From Rhodococcus sp. IEGM 1381 (GTDB lineage: Bacteria; Actinomycetota; Actinomycetes; Mycobacteriales; Mycobacteriaceae), in assembly GCF_030056795.1 (NCBI RefSeq), contig NZ_JASHKQ010000001.1:806001-870000 (forward strand): a stretch of 64,000 nucleotides of DNA, read 5' to 3'. The stretch's first letter is position 1. Every line of letters begins with the position of its first letter. A program made the translations under genes and the position numbers. The notes below the pieces were generated by a model, which searched no databases, had not been told where the DNA came from, and saw only the letters and a list, made by a program, of their open reading frames with translations. Positions 51,739-59,789 of the stretch are shown here, piece after piece.

Positions 51739-52548
51739 TCAGGCCCAGTGACTCGGACGGGTGAGGGATTCGGGTAGCCGGGTTGCTCGGTCACCCCGTG
51801 CCGCGTTGATCTGGAACTGGGTGGCGAAGATGCTGCCACGCAGGTCTGCGGCTCTGAGGTCGGCACCCCGAAGATCCGCGCCGATCACGTCGGCCAGACG
51901 CAGGTCGGCCCCGCGCAGGTCGGCTCCGATGAGGTAGGTGCCGCGCACGCTTGCGCCGCGCAGATCGGCGCCGGCCAGCTTCGCGCCGATCATGTCGCGT
52001 CCGCGGTAGTTCGTCTTCGTGCCCGCAACCTCGGCGCGCACCAGGTCGCTTGCGTCGAGCAGTACTTCGTTGACTCGCGAGCGCAGGACGGAGACGTCGA
52101 CCGACATCAGGATCTCGGGAGTCGCCGCAGTGAGCGCATCCAACTCGTCGTACTCGCCGGCCAGCCGGGCGTGCAGACTTTCGGTCGATTTCCGACCACG
52201 TGCATCCGCCAAGTACCAGAGCAGTTCGTGCAGATCACGCATCACCGGAAAAACCGCGAACATCTCCGTCGCGTTCGACGGTTGCTGCCGCCAGTCCCGT
52301 CCCTCGAACGTGGACTGCGACACCTTCTGGCCCGCGCCGAAGCAGTCGTACACCGTGCACCCGGGAAAACCCTTCTCCCGAAGCGACGAGTGAATGCCGC
52401 ACCGCGAGTCCTCCAGGAGGTTGCGGCACGGCTCCCCTGCGGCCTTGTCCAGTGCGAAATCCGATGATTTCGCGAAGGGCAGAGCGACGCAACAGAGCCC
52501 GAAACAGCTGCCGCAATCGGCCAGCAAATTCTCGCTCGGTGCAGCCAT
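51739..52548 (-). CDS. pentapeptide-repeat protein with Cys-rich N-terminus
   Basis: 269 residues from ATG 52548. The N-terminus has a cysteine cluster (C12, C15, C19, C20 in DCGSCFGLCC) plus further Cys to about residue 70 (RCGIHS, CTVYDCFG), suggesting metal or Fe-S binding. The C-terminal 80 residues are A(D/K)LRG-type pentapeptide repeats (GADLRGADLRLADVIGADLR) forming a right-handed beta helix. Function unknown. The same frame stays open far upstream, but that part is antisense to other genes and is not coding. Confidence 0.85.
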   Translation of the reverse strand: MAAPSENLLADCGSCFGLCCVALPFAKSSDFALDKAAGEPCRNLLEDSRCGIHSSLREKGFPGCTVYDCFGAGQKVSQSTFEGRDWRQQPSNATEMFAVFPVMRDLHELLWYLADARGRKSTESLHARLAGEYDELDALTAATPEILMSVDVSVLRSRVNEVLLDASDLVRAEVAGTKTNYRGRDMIGAKLAGADLRGASVRGTYLIGADLRGADLRLADVIGADLRGADLRAADLRGSIFATQFQINAARGDRATRLPESLTRPSHWA

Positions 52549-52580
52549 GCGTCCACTGTGTCCCTCGACGTGCGTCAGCG

Positions 52581-52706
52581 TCAAACGAGATTCACTCGGG
52601 TAGATCGAGCAGTGCGACGAGCTTCGGTGCCACCGACCCAGGCCTGTTCCTCGTACGTCTCGGGCAGCGCCAGGCACATTCGACGGACTGTGGCATCCCA
52701 GCTCAT
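52581..52706 (-). pseudogene. MmcQ/YjbR family remnant with internal deletion
   Basis: From ATG 52706, with GGAGGAGAGG upstream, the frame reads MSWDATVRRMCLALPETYEE then QAWVG, the usual start of MmcQ/YjbR DNA-binding-like proteins (normally about 110-120 residues). After AWVG the frame is lost; the next frame reads VAPKLVALLDLPE and stop, which looks like the family's C-terminus (APKKLVA). The middle of the gene seems deleted, joining two similar AWxxV segments out of frame. Confidence 0.55.
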
Positions 52707-52788
52707 CGCCCTCTCCTCCTGCGACATACCGGGCTACAGTATTTCGACGGGGCAGCTGGGCGCACAGCAATCCAGGAGGTCGTCCGCG

Positions 52789-53550
52789 GTGGAACCAGGG
52801 TTCGACGACGTGGTGTCCGCGCTGCGCGCTGCCGGGTGTGTGTTCGCCGAAGACGAAGCCGAGATCCTTGTCGAGTCCGCCTCGAACCCGGCAGAGCTCG
52901 CGGAACTGCTGGGGCGTCGCATCGCCGGTGAACCGCTCGAGCACGTCGTCGGGTGGGTGTGGTTCTGTGGTCGACGCATCGCCGCCGAACCGGGCGTGTT
53001 CGTTCCCCGTCGCCGCACCGAATTCCTCGTGGAATGTGCTGCAGCACTGCATCCTTCGACGCTCCTCGACCTGTGTTGTGGTTCCGGCGCGATCGGGCTC
53101 TCGGTCCCTGGCATCTCCGAGTTGCATGCGGCCGATGTCGACGCCGTGGCGGTGGAGTGCGCCGAACGCAACCTGGATGCCGTCGGAGGTACGGTGCACT
53201 GCGGCGATCTGTTCGACGCGCTGCCGCCGGAGCTGCACGGCAGATTCGACGCAATAGTCGTCAACGCCCCGTATGTCCCGACGGGCGAGATCGAGCTGAT
53301 GCCGAGAGAGGCGCGATTTCACGAGCCGCACATCGCGCTCGACGGCGGCGTGGACGGTGCTCGGATCCATCGGCGGGTTGCGGCGCAAGCCCACCAGTGG
53401 CTGGCTCCGCACGGCAGTCTGCTCATCGAAACCAGTGCCCTGCTGGCGAATTCGACGTTCGAGGCCATTCACGATGCTGGGTTTGCAGCCAGTATCCGCG
53501 AATCCGAGATACTCGACGCCGTCGTGGTGATCGGTTCGGCGAGCGAGTAG
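52789..53550 (+). CDS. PrmC/HemK-like N5-glutamine methyltransferase
   Basis: 253 residues from GTG 52789; AGGAGGT lies eight bases upstream. An N-terminal helical lead (FDDVVSALRAAGCVF; EPLEHVVGWVWF) precedes the SAM fold: FVPRRRTEFLVE, LLDLCCGSGAIGL (SAM loop) and VVNAPYVPTGEIELMP, a variant of the NPPY substrate motif (Ala for first Pro). It probably methylates a glutamine in a protein; the annotated class is putative and distinct from release-factor PrmC. Confidence 0.83.
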   Translation: MEPGFDDVVSALRAAGCVFAEDEAEILVESASNPAELAELLGRRIAGEPLEHVVGWVWFCGRRIAAEPGVFVPRRRTEFLVECAAALHPSTLLDLCCGSGAIGLSVPGISELHAADVDAVAVECAERNLDAVGGTVHCGDLFDALPPELHGRFDAIVVNAPYVPTGEIELMPREARFHEPHIALDGGVDGARIHRRVAAQAHQWLAPHGSLLIETSALLANSTFEAIHDAGFAASIRESEILDAVVVIGSASE

Positions 53551-53598
53551 TGATCCATCACGTGTTTCGATAGTGGGTCTTGGTGGCATGCATCGGTC

Positions 53599-54300
53599 AT
53601 GACTACATTGCTGTTCGCGGTTACCGCTGCCGATCACTGGACCTTGAACGACGGAAGCAAGCACCCCACCGGGTACTGGGCCGAAGAACTCGTCGAATCT
53701 CACCGCACGTTCATCGACGCAGGATGGGACGTCACGGTGGCCACGCCGGGCGGTAAGGCACCGGTCGTCGACGAGGGCAGCCTGGCGGTCGACGCCAACG
53801 GCGGTGACGAGCAGAAGGTGGCGGATCAGAAGAGCTACCTCGCGTCGATCGAGTCCATCCTGTCCTCCCCCGCAGTGCTGGAGGAGCAGAAGGCGTCGGA
53901 CTTCGATGTCGTCTTCGTTCCCGGAGGTCACGGACCGATGGAGGATCTCGCCGTGTCCGAGAGTTTCGGCGCGCTGGTGGTCGACTTCCTGGACGCGAAC
54001 AAGGTGGTCTCCGCTGTGTGCCACGCGCCGGCAGCGCTGCTTCCCGCCGTTCGCTCCGATGGAACCTGGGCGTTCGACGGGTACGAGCTCACCGGCTTCA
54101 CCGACGAGGAGGAGACCCAGGCCGGGCTCGCGGACAAGGCCCCGTGGCTCCTCGAAACCCGGCTGCGTGAGAACGGTGCGAAATTCGAGAACGCCGACGC
54201 GTGGTCGCCGCATGTGGTCGTCGACCGGAACCTCTACACCGGTCAGAACCCGGCTTCGACGCGTCCGCTCGCGGAGAAGCTGGTCAGTGCGCTGAAGTAG
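53599..54300 (+). CDS. DJ-1/PfpI family protein (Hsp31-like)
   Basis: 233 residues. The nucleophile elbow is AVCHAPAAL with Cys, and VPGGHGPMEDL supplies the upstream Glu/His region. The N-terminal HPTGYWAEELVESHRTF is the Hsp31-like signature. Such proteins act as glyoxalase III-like or deglycase enzymes, or chaperones, in carbonyl stress. It lies directly upstream of lon, in line with a stress role, but 119 bases and a HAIR element separate them. Confidence 0.88.
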   Translation: MTTLLFAVTAADHWTLNDGSKHPTGYWAEELVESHRTFIDAGWDVTVATPGGKAPVVDEGSLAVDANGGDEQKVADQKSYLASIESILSSPAVLEEQKASDFDVVFVPGGHGPMEDLAVSESFGALVVDFLDANKVVSAVCHAPAALLPAVRSDGTWAFDGYELTGFTDEEETQAGLADKAPWLLETRLRENGAKFENADAWSPHVVVDRNLYTGQNPASTRPLAEKLVSALK

Positions 54301-54384
54301 TCGCCCTGATGCACAAGATGGCGGCCGGTGTTCTGCCCACGGAGAACGCCGGCCACCGACGGGAACATCACTACTGCTTTCGAA

Positions 54385-54405
54385 GTTGAGTCCGGATAGC
54401 TCAAT
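54385..54405 (+). promoter_or_regulatory. HAIR element (HspR-binding site) before lon
   Basis: GTTGAGT-CCGGATA-GCTCAAT matches the HAIR consensus CTTGAGT-N7-ACTCAAG at 11 of 14 arm positions. It lies 14 bases before the lon GTG. HspR controls lon in Streptomyces through such a site, so heat-shock repression by HspR is expected here. Confidence 0.7.
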
Positions 54406-54418
54406 CTTTGGAGGAGAA

Positions 54419-56734
54419 GTGACCGAAACCGTTCGTGTCCCCGTACTGTTCCTGACCGACCCGATAGTCCTGCCCGGAATGGTGGTGCCCGTCGAACTCG
54501 ACGAGGCTGCGCGCGCCGCCGTCGATGCGGCGAAGGCCAGCAACGATGGCACGCTGCTCGTCGCGCCCCGTCTGGAAGACCGTTACGCCGCGTACGGAGT
54601 CCTCGCGACGATCGTGCAAATGGGACGCCTGGCCGACGGGCGACCGGCCGCTGTCATCAAGGCCACGCGCCGCGCGCATATCGGCCACGGAGTCAGCGGT
54701 CCCGGTGCAGCCCTGTGGGTCGAGGCCGAGACCGTCGCAGACGTAACCGCGAGTGATGACCTCAAAGCCCGTGCGGCCGAATACAAACAGCTTGTCGTGG
54801 CGATGCTGCAACGCCGAGACGCCTGGCAGGTGATCGACTCGGTCAACAAGCTCACGGATCCGAGCGCCATCGCCGACACGGCCGGCTACGCGTCCTACCT
54901 CACCGATGTGCAGAAGCGCGACCTTCTCGAAACCCCCGACGTGGCAACGCGTCTGGATTCGCTGATCGAGTGGACCAAGGCGCATCTCGCCGAGGTCGAG
55001 GTGAACGACAAGATCTCCGGCGACGTGCGCGAGGGGATGGAGAAGACCCAGAAGGAATTTCTGCTCCGGCAGCAGTTGGCCGCCATTCGCAAGGAACTCG
55101 GCGAGGACGAGCCCGACGGTGCCGACGACTATCGTGGCCGCGTCGAGGCTGCCGACCTGCCCGAGAAGGTGCGCGAGCAGGCCCTGCGTGAGGTCGGCAA
55201 GTTGGAGCGCGCCAGCGATCAGAGTCCGGAATCGGGCTGGATCCGAACCTGGCTCGACACCGTGCTCGACCTACCGTGGAACAACACCACGACCGACAAC
55301 ACCGATATCGATTCTGCTCGTGCAGTTCTCGACGCGGATCATCACGGACTCGACGATGTGAAGGATCGGATCGTGGAGTACTTGGCCGTCCGTGCGCGAC
55401 GCTCCGAACGGGGCCTGCAGTCCGTCGGTGGGCGCGGATCCGGCGCAGTCATGGTGCTCGCGGGCCCGCCCGGGGTGGGCAAGACCTCACTCGGCGAGTC
55501 CGTCGCACGTGCCCTCGGCCGTACCTTCGTGCGCGTCGCTCTCGGAGGCGTTCGAGACGAGGCCGAGATCCGTGGGCACCGTCGCACCTACGTCGGCGCA
55601 CTGCCGGGCCGAATCGTGCGGGCCATCGGTGAGGCGGGATCGATGAATCCCGTTGTGCTGCTGGACGAGATCGACAAGGTCGGTTCGGACTACCGTGGAG
55701 ATCCCAGTGCCGCTCTGCTCGAGGTGCTGGACCCGGCGCAGAACCACACGTTCCGTGATCACTACCTCGATCTGGATCTCGACCTGTCCGACGTGGTGTT
55801 CCTCGCCACGGCCAATGTGATCGACCAGATTCCCGGCCCGTTGCTCGATCGCATGGAACTGGTGACCATCGACGGATACACCGAGGACGACAAGGTCGTC
55901 ATCGCCCGGAACTACCTGCTTCCCCGTCAGATGGACAGGGCTGCAGTCACGTCCGCGGAGGTGACGGTGACCGACGCCGCACTACGCAAGATCGCTGCCG
56001 ACTACACCCGCGAGCCCGGGGTGCGGCAACTCGAGCGGCTGTTGGCAAAGGGCCTACGTAAGGTGGCGACGAAACTCGCGGGTACCGCCGACGTTCTGCA
56101 GATCGACGAGCCGGATCTGGTGACCTACCTCGGTCGTCCTCGCTTCACCCCTGAGGCGCACGAGCGAACCGAAGTACCCGGTGTGGCAACGGGTCTGGCG
56201 GTCACCGGACTCGGCGGCGATGTGCTGTTCATCGAGGCGGCCTCGACCGACGGCGATCCCGGTTTGAAGCTCACCGGTCAGCTCGGCGACGTGATGAAGG
56301 AATCCGCGCAGATCGCGTTGTCCTATGTGCGTTCGCACGCAGCACAATTCGGCGTCACGCCCGAGTCGCTCGATCGCAGCATCCACGTGCACGTTCCGGC
56401 GGGCGCGGTGCCGAAGGACGGCCCGTCGGCAGGCGTGACCATGGTGACGGCACTGGTGTCGATGGCCACTGGCCGGCCGGTGCGATCGGACGTCGGCATG
56501 ACCGGGGAGGTCACGTTGAACGGTCGGGTGCTGCCGATCGGCGGGGTGAAACAGAAGTTGCTCGCTGCGCAACGAGCGGGGCTGAAGACGGTGTTCATTC
56601 CGGCTCGCAACGAACCAGATCTGGACGACGTGCCCGCAGAAGTGCTGGAAGCGTTGGACGTCCGTCCGATGACCGATGTCGCCGACATTCTGGCGCTCGC
56701 GCTGGAACCGGTGGCAGCAGCCGCGGCGGCTTGA
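54419..56734 (+). CDS. lon: ATP-dependent protease Lon
   Basis: 771 residues from GTG 54419, with GGAGGA upstream. Order: N-terminal LON domain (VPVLFLTDPIVLPGMVVPVEL), helical linker, AAA core (GPPGVGKTSLGESVARAL, LLDEIDKVG) and protease domain with the Ser-Lys dyad in KDGPSAG and GGVKQKLLAA. Lon degrades misfolded and regulatory proteins in the cytoplasm. The HAIR element just upstream implies HspR control. It is followed by a MerR-type promoter for the ABC exporter. Confidence 0.96.
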   Translation: MTETVRVPVLFLTDPIVLPGMVVPVELDEAARAAVDAAKASNDGTLLVAPRLEDRYAAYGVLATIVQMGRLADGRPAAVIKATRRAHIGHGVSGPGAALWVEAETVADVTASDDLKARAAEYKQLVVAMLQRRDAWQVIDSVNKLTDPSAIADTAGYASYLTDVQKRDLLETPDVATRLDSLIEWTKAHLAEVEVNDKISGDVREGMEKTQKEFLLRQQLAAIRKELGEDEPDGADDYRGRVEAADLPEKVREQALREVGKLERASDQSPESGWIRTWLDTVLDLPWNNTTTDNTDIDSARAVLDADHHGLDDVKDRIVEYLAVRARRSERGLQSVGGRGSGAVMVLAGPPGVGKTSLGESVARALGRTFVRVALGGVRDEAEIRGHRRTYVGALPGRIVRAIGEAGSMNPVVLLDEIDKVGSDYRGDPSAALLEVLDPAQNHTFRDHYLDLDLDLSDVVFLATANVIDQIPGPLLDRMELVTIDGYTEDDKVVIARNYLLPRQMDRAAVTSAEVTVTDAALRKIAADYTREPGVRQLERLLAKGLRKVATKLAGTADVLQIDEPDLVTYLGRPRFTPEAHERTEVPGVATGLAVTGLGGDVLFIEAASTDGDPGLKLTGQLGDVMKESAQIALSYVRSHAAQFGVTPESLDRSIHVHVPAGAVPKDGPSAGVTMVTALVSMATGRPVRSDVGMTGEVTLNGRVLPIGGVKQKLLAAQRAGLKTVFIPARNEPDLDDVPAEVLEALDVRPMTDVADILALALEPVAAAAAA

Positions 56735-56755
56735 TCTCCGCAAGGGGAGCCGCGC

Positions 56756-56786
56756 TTGACCTCGAGCTAGGTCGAGGTTCTACCGT
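56756..56786 (+). promoter_or_regulatory. MerR-type promoter of the ABC exporter
   Basis: TTGACC (-35) and TACCGT (-10) are separated by 19 bases, too long for ordinary sigma-70 promoters and diagnostic of MerR-family activation. The spacer carries the inverted repeat ACCTCGA-GCTAGG-TCGAGGT (56759-56778), close to SoxR/MerR operators. The regulator gene is not in this neighbourhood. Confidence 0.78.
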
Positions 56787-56787
56787 G

Positions 56788-56843
56788 ATGACATGAGATC
56801 GACGACATGAGGGTGATGACATGAGGGTGCTGACATGAGCATG
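56788..56843 (+). repeat. four 14-bp tandem repeats spanning the exporter start codon
   Basis: Units begin at 56788, 56802, 56816 and 56830, with core GACATGAGGGTG. Each contains an ATG, 14 bases apart and so in changing frames; the exporter's ATG 56835 lies in the fourth. The array forms nearly the whole leader of the MerR-type promoter and supplies the weak ribosome site GAGGGTG. Confidence 0.8.
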
Positions 56844-58793
56844 GAGATGACCGCCTGGAACCAGATGTATCGGTCGATGAACAGGCCCGATACGCAGTCG
56901 TCGTTCTCGAAGGAGACGGCCCGCAGGATTCTGACGTTCGCGGCGCCGCATCGCCGCGCTCTCGGCGGGTTCCTGGTGCTCAGCGTGGCCTCCGCCGTTC
57001 TCGCGGTGGCCACGCCGGTACTCGCCGGCCGAGTGGTGAACGCCATCGTCGACGGACGAGAGCTGCGCGTGGTGGCGATGTTGGCGATCGCCATCGCGGC
57101 GATCGCTCTGGTGGACGCCGTGGTCGGTCTGATCAATCGGTGGCTCTCGGCGAACATCGGCGAGAGCTTGATCCTGGATCTGCGGACCGCGGTGTTCGAC
57201 CATGTCCAGCGGATGCCGATCGCCTTCTTCACGCGAACGCGCACCGGTGCGCTCGTGAGTCGGCTCAACAACGACGTGATCGGAGCGCAGCGCGCATTCA
57301 GCACCACGCTGTCCGGGGTCGTCAGCAACCTGGTGACGTTGGCGTTGACATTGGTGGTCATGATCGGGATTTCCTGGCAGATCACGCTTCTCGCACTGAT
57401 TCTGCTGCCGGTGTTCGTGCTTCCCGCGCGACGGATGGGTCGACGCCTCGCGCGGCTGCAGCGTGAAGCAGCAGCACACAATTCGGCGATGAGCACGCAG
57501 ATGACCGAGCGTTTCTCGGCTCCTGGGGCGACGCTGGTCAAGCTGTTCGGTCATCCCGAGCAGGAATCGGTCGAGTTCGCGGTACGCGCCCGGCGCGTAC
57601 GCGACATCGGCGTCCGCAGTGCCATGGTGCAAACGGTGTTCGTGACGGCACTGACGCTGGTCTCGGCGCTGGCTCTGGCCGTGGTGTACGGCTTGGGCGG
57701 CTTCTATGCGCTCCGGGGGTCACTCGATCCGGGTTCGGTTGTGGCACTGTCGCTTCTGCTTGCTCGGCTCTACTCGCCACTGACCGCGCTGGCGAGCGCG
57801 CGCGTGGAGGTCATGAGCGCACTGGTGAGCTTCGAGCGGGTTTTCGAGGTACTCGATCTCGTTCCGCTCATCACCGACAAGCCCGATGCGAAGACTCTGC
57901 CGGCGGGACCGGTGGCCGTCGAACTCGACGATGTTCGGTTCGCGTACCCCTCGGCAGACAAGGTCTCGCTCGCCTCGCTGGAAGAGGTGGCGACCTTGGA
58001 TTCGCGCGGCGGAGAACAGGTTCTGCACGGTGTGTCGTTCCGCGCCGAGCCGGGCCAGATGGTGGCGTTGGTCGGGTCCTCCGGTGCCGGCAAGTCCACG
58101 ATTGCGCAGATGATTGCTCGCCTGTACGACGTCGACGGCGGCGCTGTCCGCCTCGGCGGTGTCGACGTGCGAGATCTGACGGCCGAATCCGTCCGCGGCA
58201 CAGTCGGAATGGTGACCCAGGACGGTCACCTGTTCCACGAGAGCATCCGGTCCAACCTGTTGTTGCCGAGGCCCGGCGCCACCGACGACGAAGTGTGGGA
58301 TGCCCTGTCGAGGGCGAGGCTCGCGGATCTCGTACGGTCCCTGCCCGACGGCCTGGACACGGTCGTCGGCGAACGTGGATACCGGCTCTCCGGTGGTGAG
58401 CGTCAGCGCCTGACGATCGCGCGGTTGCTGATCGCGCAGCCACGGGTCGTCATTCTCGACGAGGCCACGGCGTCACTGGATTCCACGTCCGAGGCCGCGG
58501 TGCAGGCGGCGTTGGCCGAGGCGTTGGAAGGCAAGACCTCGGTGGTGATCGCGCACCGACTGTCGACCATCAGGGCAGCCGACGTGATCCTGGTGATCGA
58601 GGATGGGCGAATCGCCGAGCGCGGCACGCACGACGAGCTCCTCGCTGCGGGAGGCCGCTACGAGGAGCTGCATCGGACGCAGTTCGCTCAGTCGGGCAGG
58701 TCGGACCAGGCACTTCAGGGTGCCGGCACCACGGTGGACGGGTCGTCGTCGGTTGCCGCGGCGAGCATCGGGGTGAATCCGTCGATTGCGTAG
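56835..58793 (+). CDS. ABC exporter, fused membrane and ATPase domains
   Basis: 652 residues from ATG 56835. Six-segment type I exporter domain (about 45-335), then the ATPase: Walker A GSSGAGKST, Q-loop, signature LSGGERQRL, Walker B VVILDEATASLD and H-loop AHRL. It acts as a dimer in drug or lipid export. A MerR-type promoter upstream suggests induction by a toxic ligand or redox cycler. The last 26 codons lie over the end of the convergent lipoprotein gene. Confidence 0.93.
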   Translation: MSMEMTAWNQMYRSMNRPDTQSSFSKETARRILTFAAPHRRALGGFLVLSVASAVLAVATPVLAGRVVNAIVDGRELRVVAMLAIAIAAIALVDAVVGLINRWLSANIGESLILDLRTAVFDHVQRMPIAFFTRTRTGALVSRLNNDVIGAQRAFSTTLSGVVSNLVTLALTLVVMIGISWQITLLALILLPVFVLPARRMGRRLARLQREAAAHNSAMSTQMTERFSAPGATLVKLFGHPEQESVEFAVRARRVRDIGVRSAMVQTVFVTALTLVSALALAVVYGLGGFYALRGSLDPGSVVALSLLLARLYSPLTALASARVEVMSALVSFERVFEVLDLVPLITDKPDAKTLPAGPVAVELDDVRFAYPSADKVSLASLEEVATLDSRGGEQVLHGVSFRAEPGQMVALVGSSGAGKSTIAQMIARLYDVDGGAVRLGGVDVRDLTAESVRGTVGMVTQDGHLFHESIRSNLLLPRPGATDDEVWDALSRARLADLVRSLPDGLDTVVGERGYRLSGGERQRLTIARLLIAQPRVVILDEATASLDSTSEAAVQAALAEALEGKTSVVIAHRLSTIRAADVILVIEDGRIAERGTHDELLAAGGRYEELHRTQFAQSGRSDQALQGAGTTVDGSSSVAAASIGVNPSIA

Positions 58794-59704
58794 TCCAGCG
58801 ACAGCGGGCTCGAATAGCCAAGAGCCGAGGGCAGATCCGTGCTGAACGAGCCGATGTAGACCGTTCGATCCTGCTTCACGACGTCGAGGGCCGCGATCAG
58901 TGGGTTCGCCTGGAGTTGCTCGCGGCTCTGGCCGGCGATGACGAGTACGTCGGTGTCGAGACGCCCGAGGTTCTCGGGACTGATCGTCTCGGATGCGTCG
59001 GGAATCTCGAAGCCGAGGTCGGTGAAGAAGAGCGCGCGGATGTCGTCCTTGCCGAGCAGCAGGTAGCTGCCGTCGTCCATGACGAACGCGAGAGACAGTG
59101 ACTTGCCGGTGAACTGGGGGTTCTCGGCCTCGGTGGTGGCGAACTTCTGCTCGAGCGTGGCCGTCTGGTCCTGTGCTTCCTGACTCTTGCCGAGAGCTTT
59201 GCCGACGACCGCGAACTCCTGTTGCCAGGTTGCCGCGGGTACGTTGTCGTAGCCGCCGATGTCGGCGATCGTGGGAGCCATCCCCGAAAGCTTGTCGTAT
59301 TGACCCTGGTCGATGAACGAGTACGGCCCGAGAATCAGATCGGGTGCCTGCGCGGCGATCTGTTCGAGGTTGAGATCGGTGCTGCCGACCTCGGGAATCT
59401 CGGTGCCGCCCAGTGCCTCCTGGGCCCAAGGGCGTTGCCGGTAGTCGTAGCTCAGGTTGCCGCGCGTTGCAACGGGCTTGACCCCGAGAGCAAGCGTGAA
59501 GTCCTGCTCGTTGAACCCGATCGTCACCACGCGGGTGGGCTCGGCGTCGACGACCGTCTCGCCGAACTTGTGCTCGATGGTGACGGGGAAGCCCGCCTCG
59601 CTTCCGGAATCACCGGACGGGGCGGTTGTGTTGTCGGATGAACAGCCGACCGCCAGTGCCAGAACTGAGGCACCGGCGGCGACGAGCTGTACAGACTTTT
59701 TCAT
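58715..59704 (-). CDS. iron-siderophore ABC transporter substrate-binding lipoprotein
   Basis: 329 residues with lipobox ALAVGC; GAGGAG lies six bases before ATG 59704. The FepB/FhuD-like class III fold is indicated by EPTRVVTIGFNEQDFTLALGVKPVA, APDLILGPYSFI and DTDVLVIAG. It should capture ferric siderophores at the cell surface. No permease or ATPase gene adjoins it. An IdeR box directly upstream shows iron control. Its 3' end overlaps the ABC exporter gene by 79 bases in antisense. Confidence 0.92.
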   Translation of the reverse strand: MKKSVQLVAAGASVLALAVGCSSDNTTAPSGDSGSEAGFPVTIEHKFGETVVDAEPTRVVTIGFNEQDFTLALGVKPVATRGNLSYDYRQRPWAQEALGGTEIPEVGSTDLNLEQIAAQAPDLILGPYSFIDQGQYDKLSGMAPTIADIGGYDNVPAATWQQEFAVVGKALGKSQEAQDQTATLEQKFATTEAENPQFTGKSLSLAFVMDDGSYLLLGKDDIRALFFTDLGFEIPDASETISPENLGRLDTDVLVIAGQSREQLQANPLIAALDVVKQDRTVYIGSFSTDLPSALGYSSPLSLDYAIDGFTPMLAAATDDDPSTVVPAP

Positions 59705-59729
59705 GTGATCTCCTCGCGCAGGAACTGAG

Positions 59730-59748
59730 CGAGGTTAGCCTAACCGAC
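59730..59748 (-). promoter_or_regulatory. IdeR/DtxR iron box
   Basis: The 19-mer matches the consensus TTAGGTTAGGCTAACCTAA at 15 positions, with the central GGTTAGGCTAACC palindrome perfect. It lies 26 bases before the siderophore-binding lipoprotein start, so IdeR with iron should repress that gene. Confidence 0.85.
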
Positions 59749-59789
59749 CTATCAAAGCGTCAATCACGTGCCATGGATCGGTGGTGCGA

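Noticed and set aside
52549-54552. The pentapeptide-repeat frame stays open for about 670 codons upstream of its ATG on the minus strand
   Set aside because: The extension is antisense to the PrmC-like and DJ-1/PfpI genes, has no family features and skips a good ATG; open antisense frames are common at this GC content.
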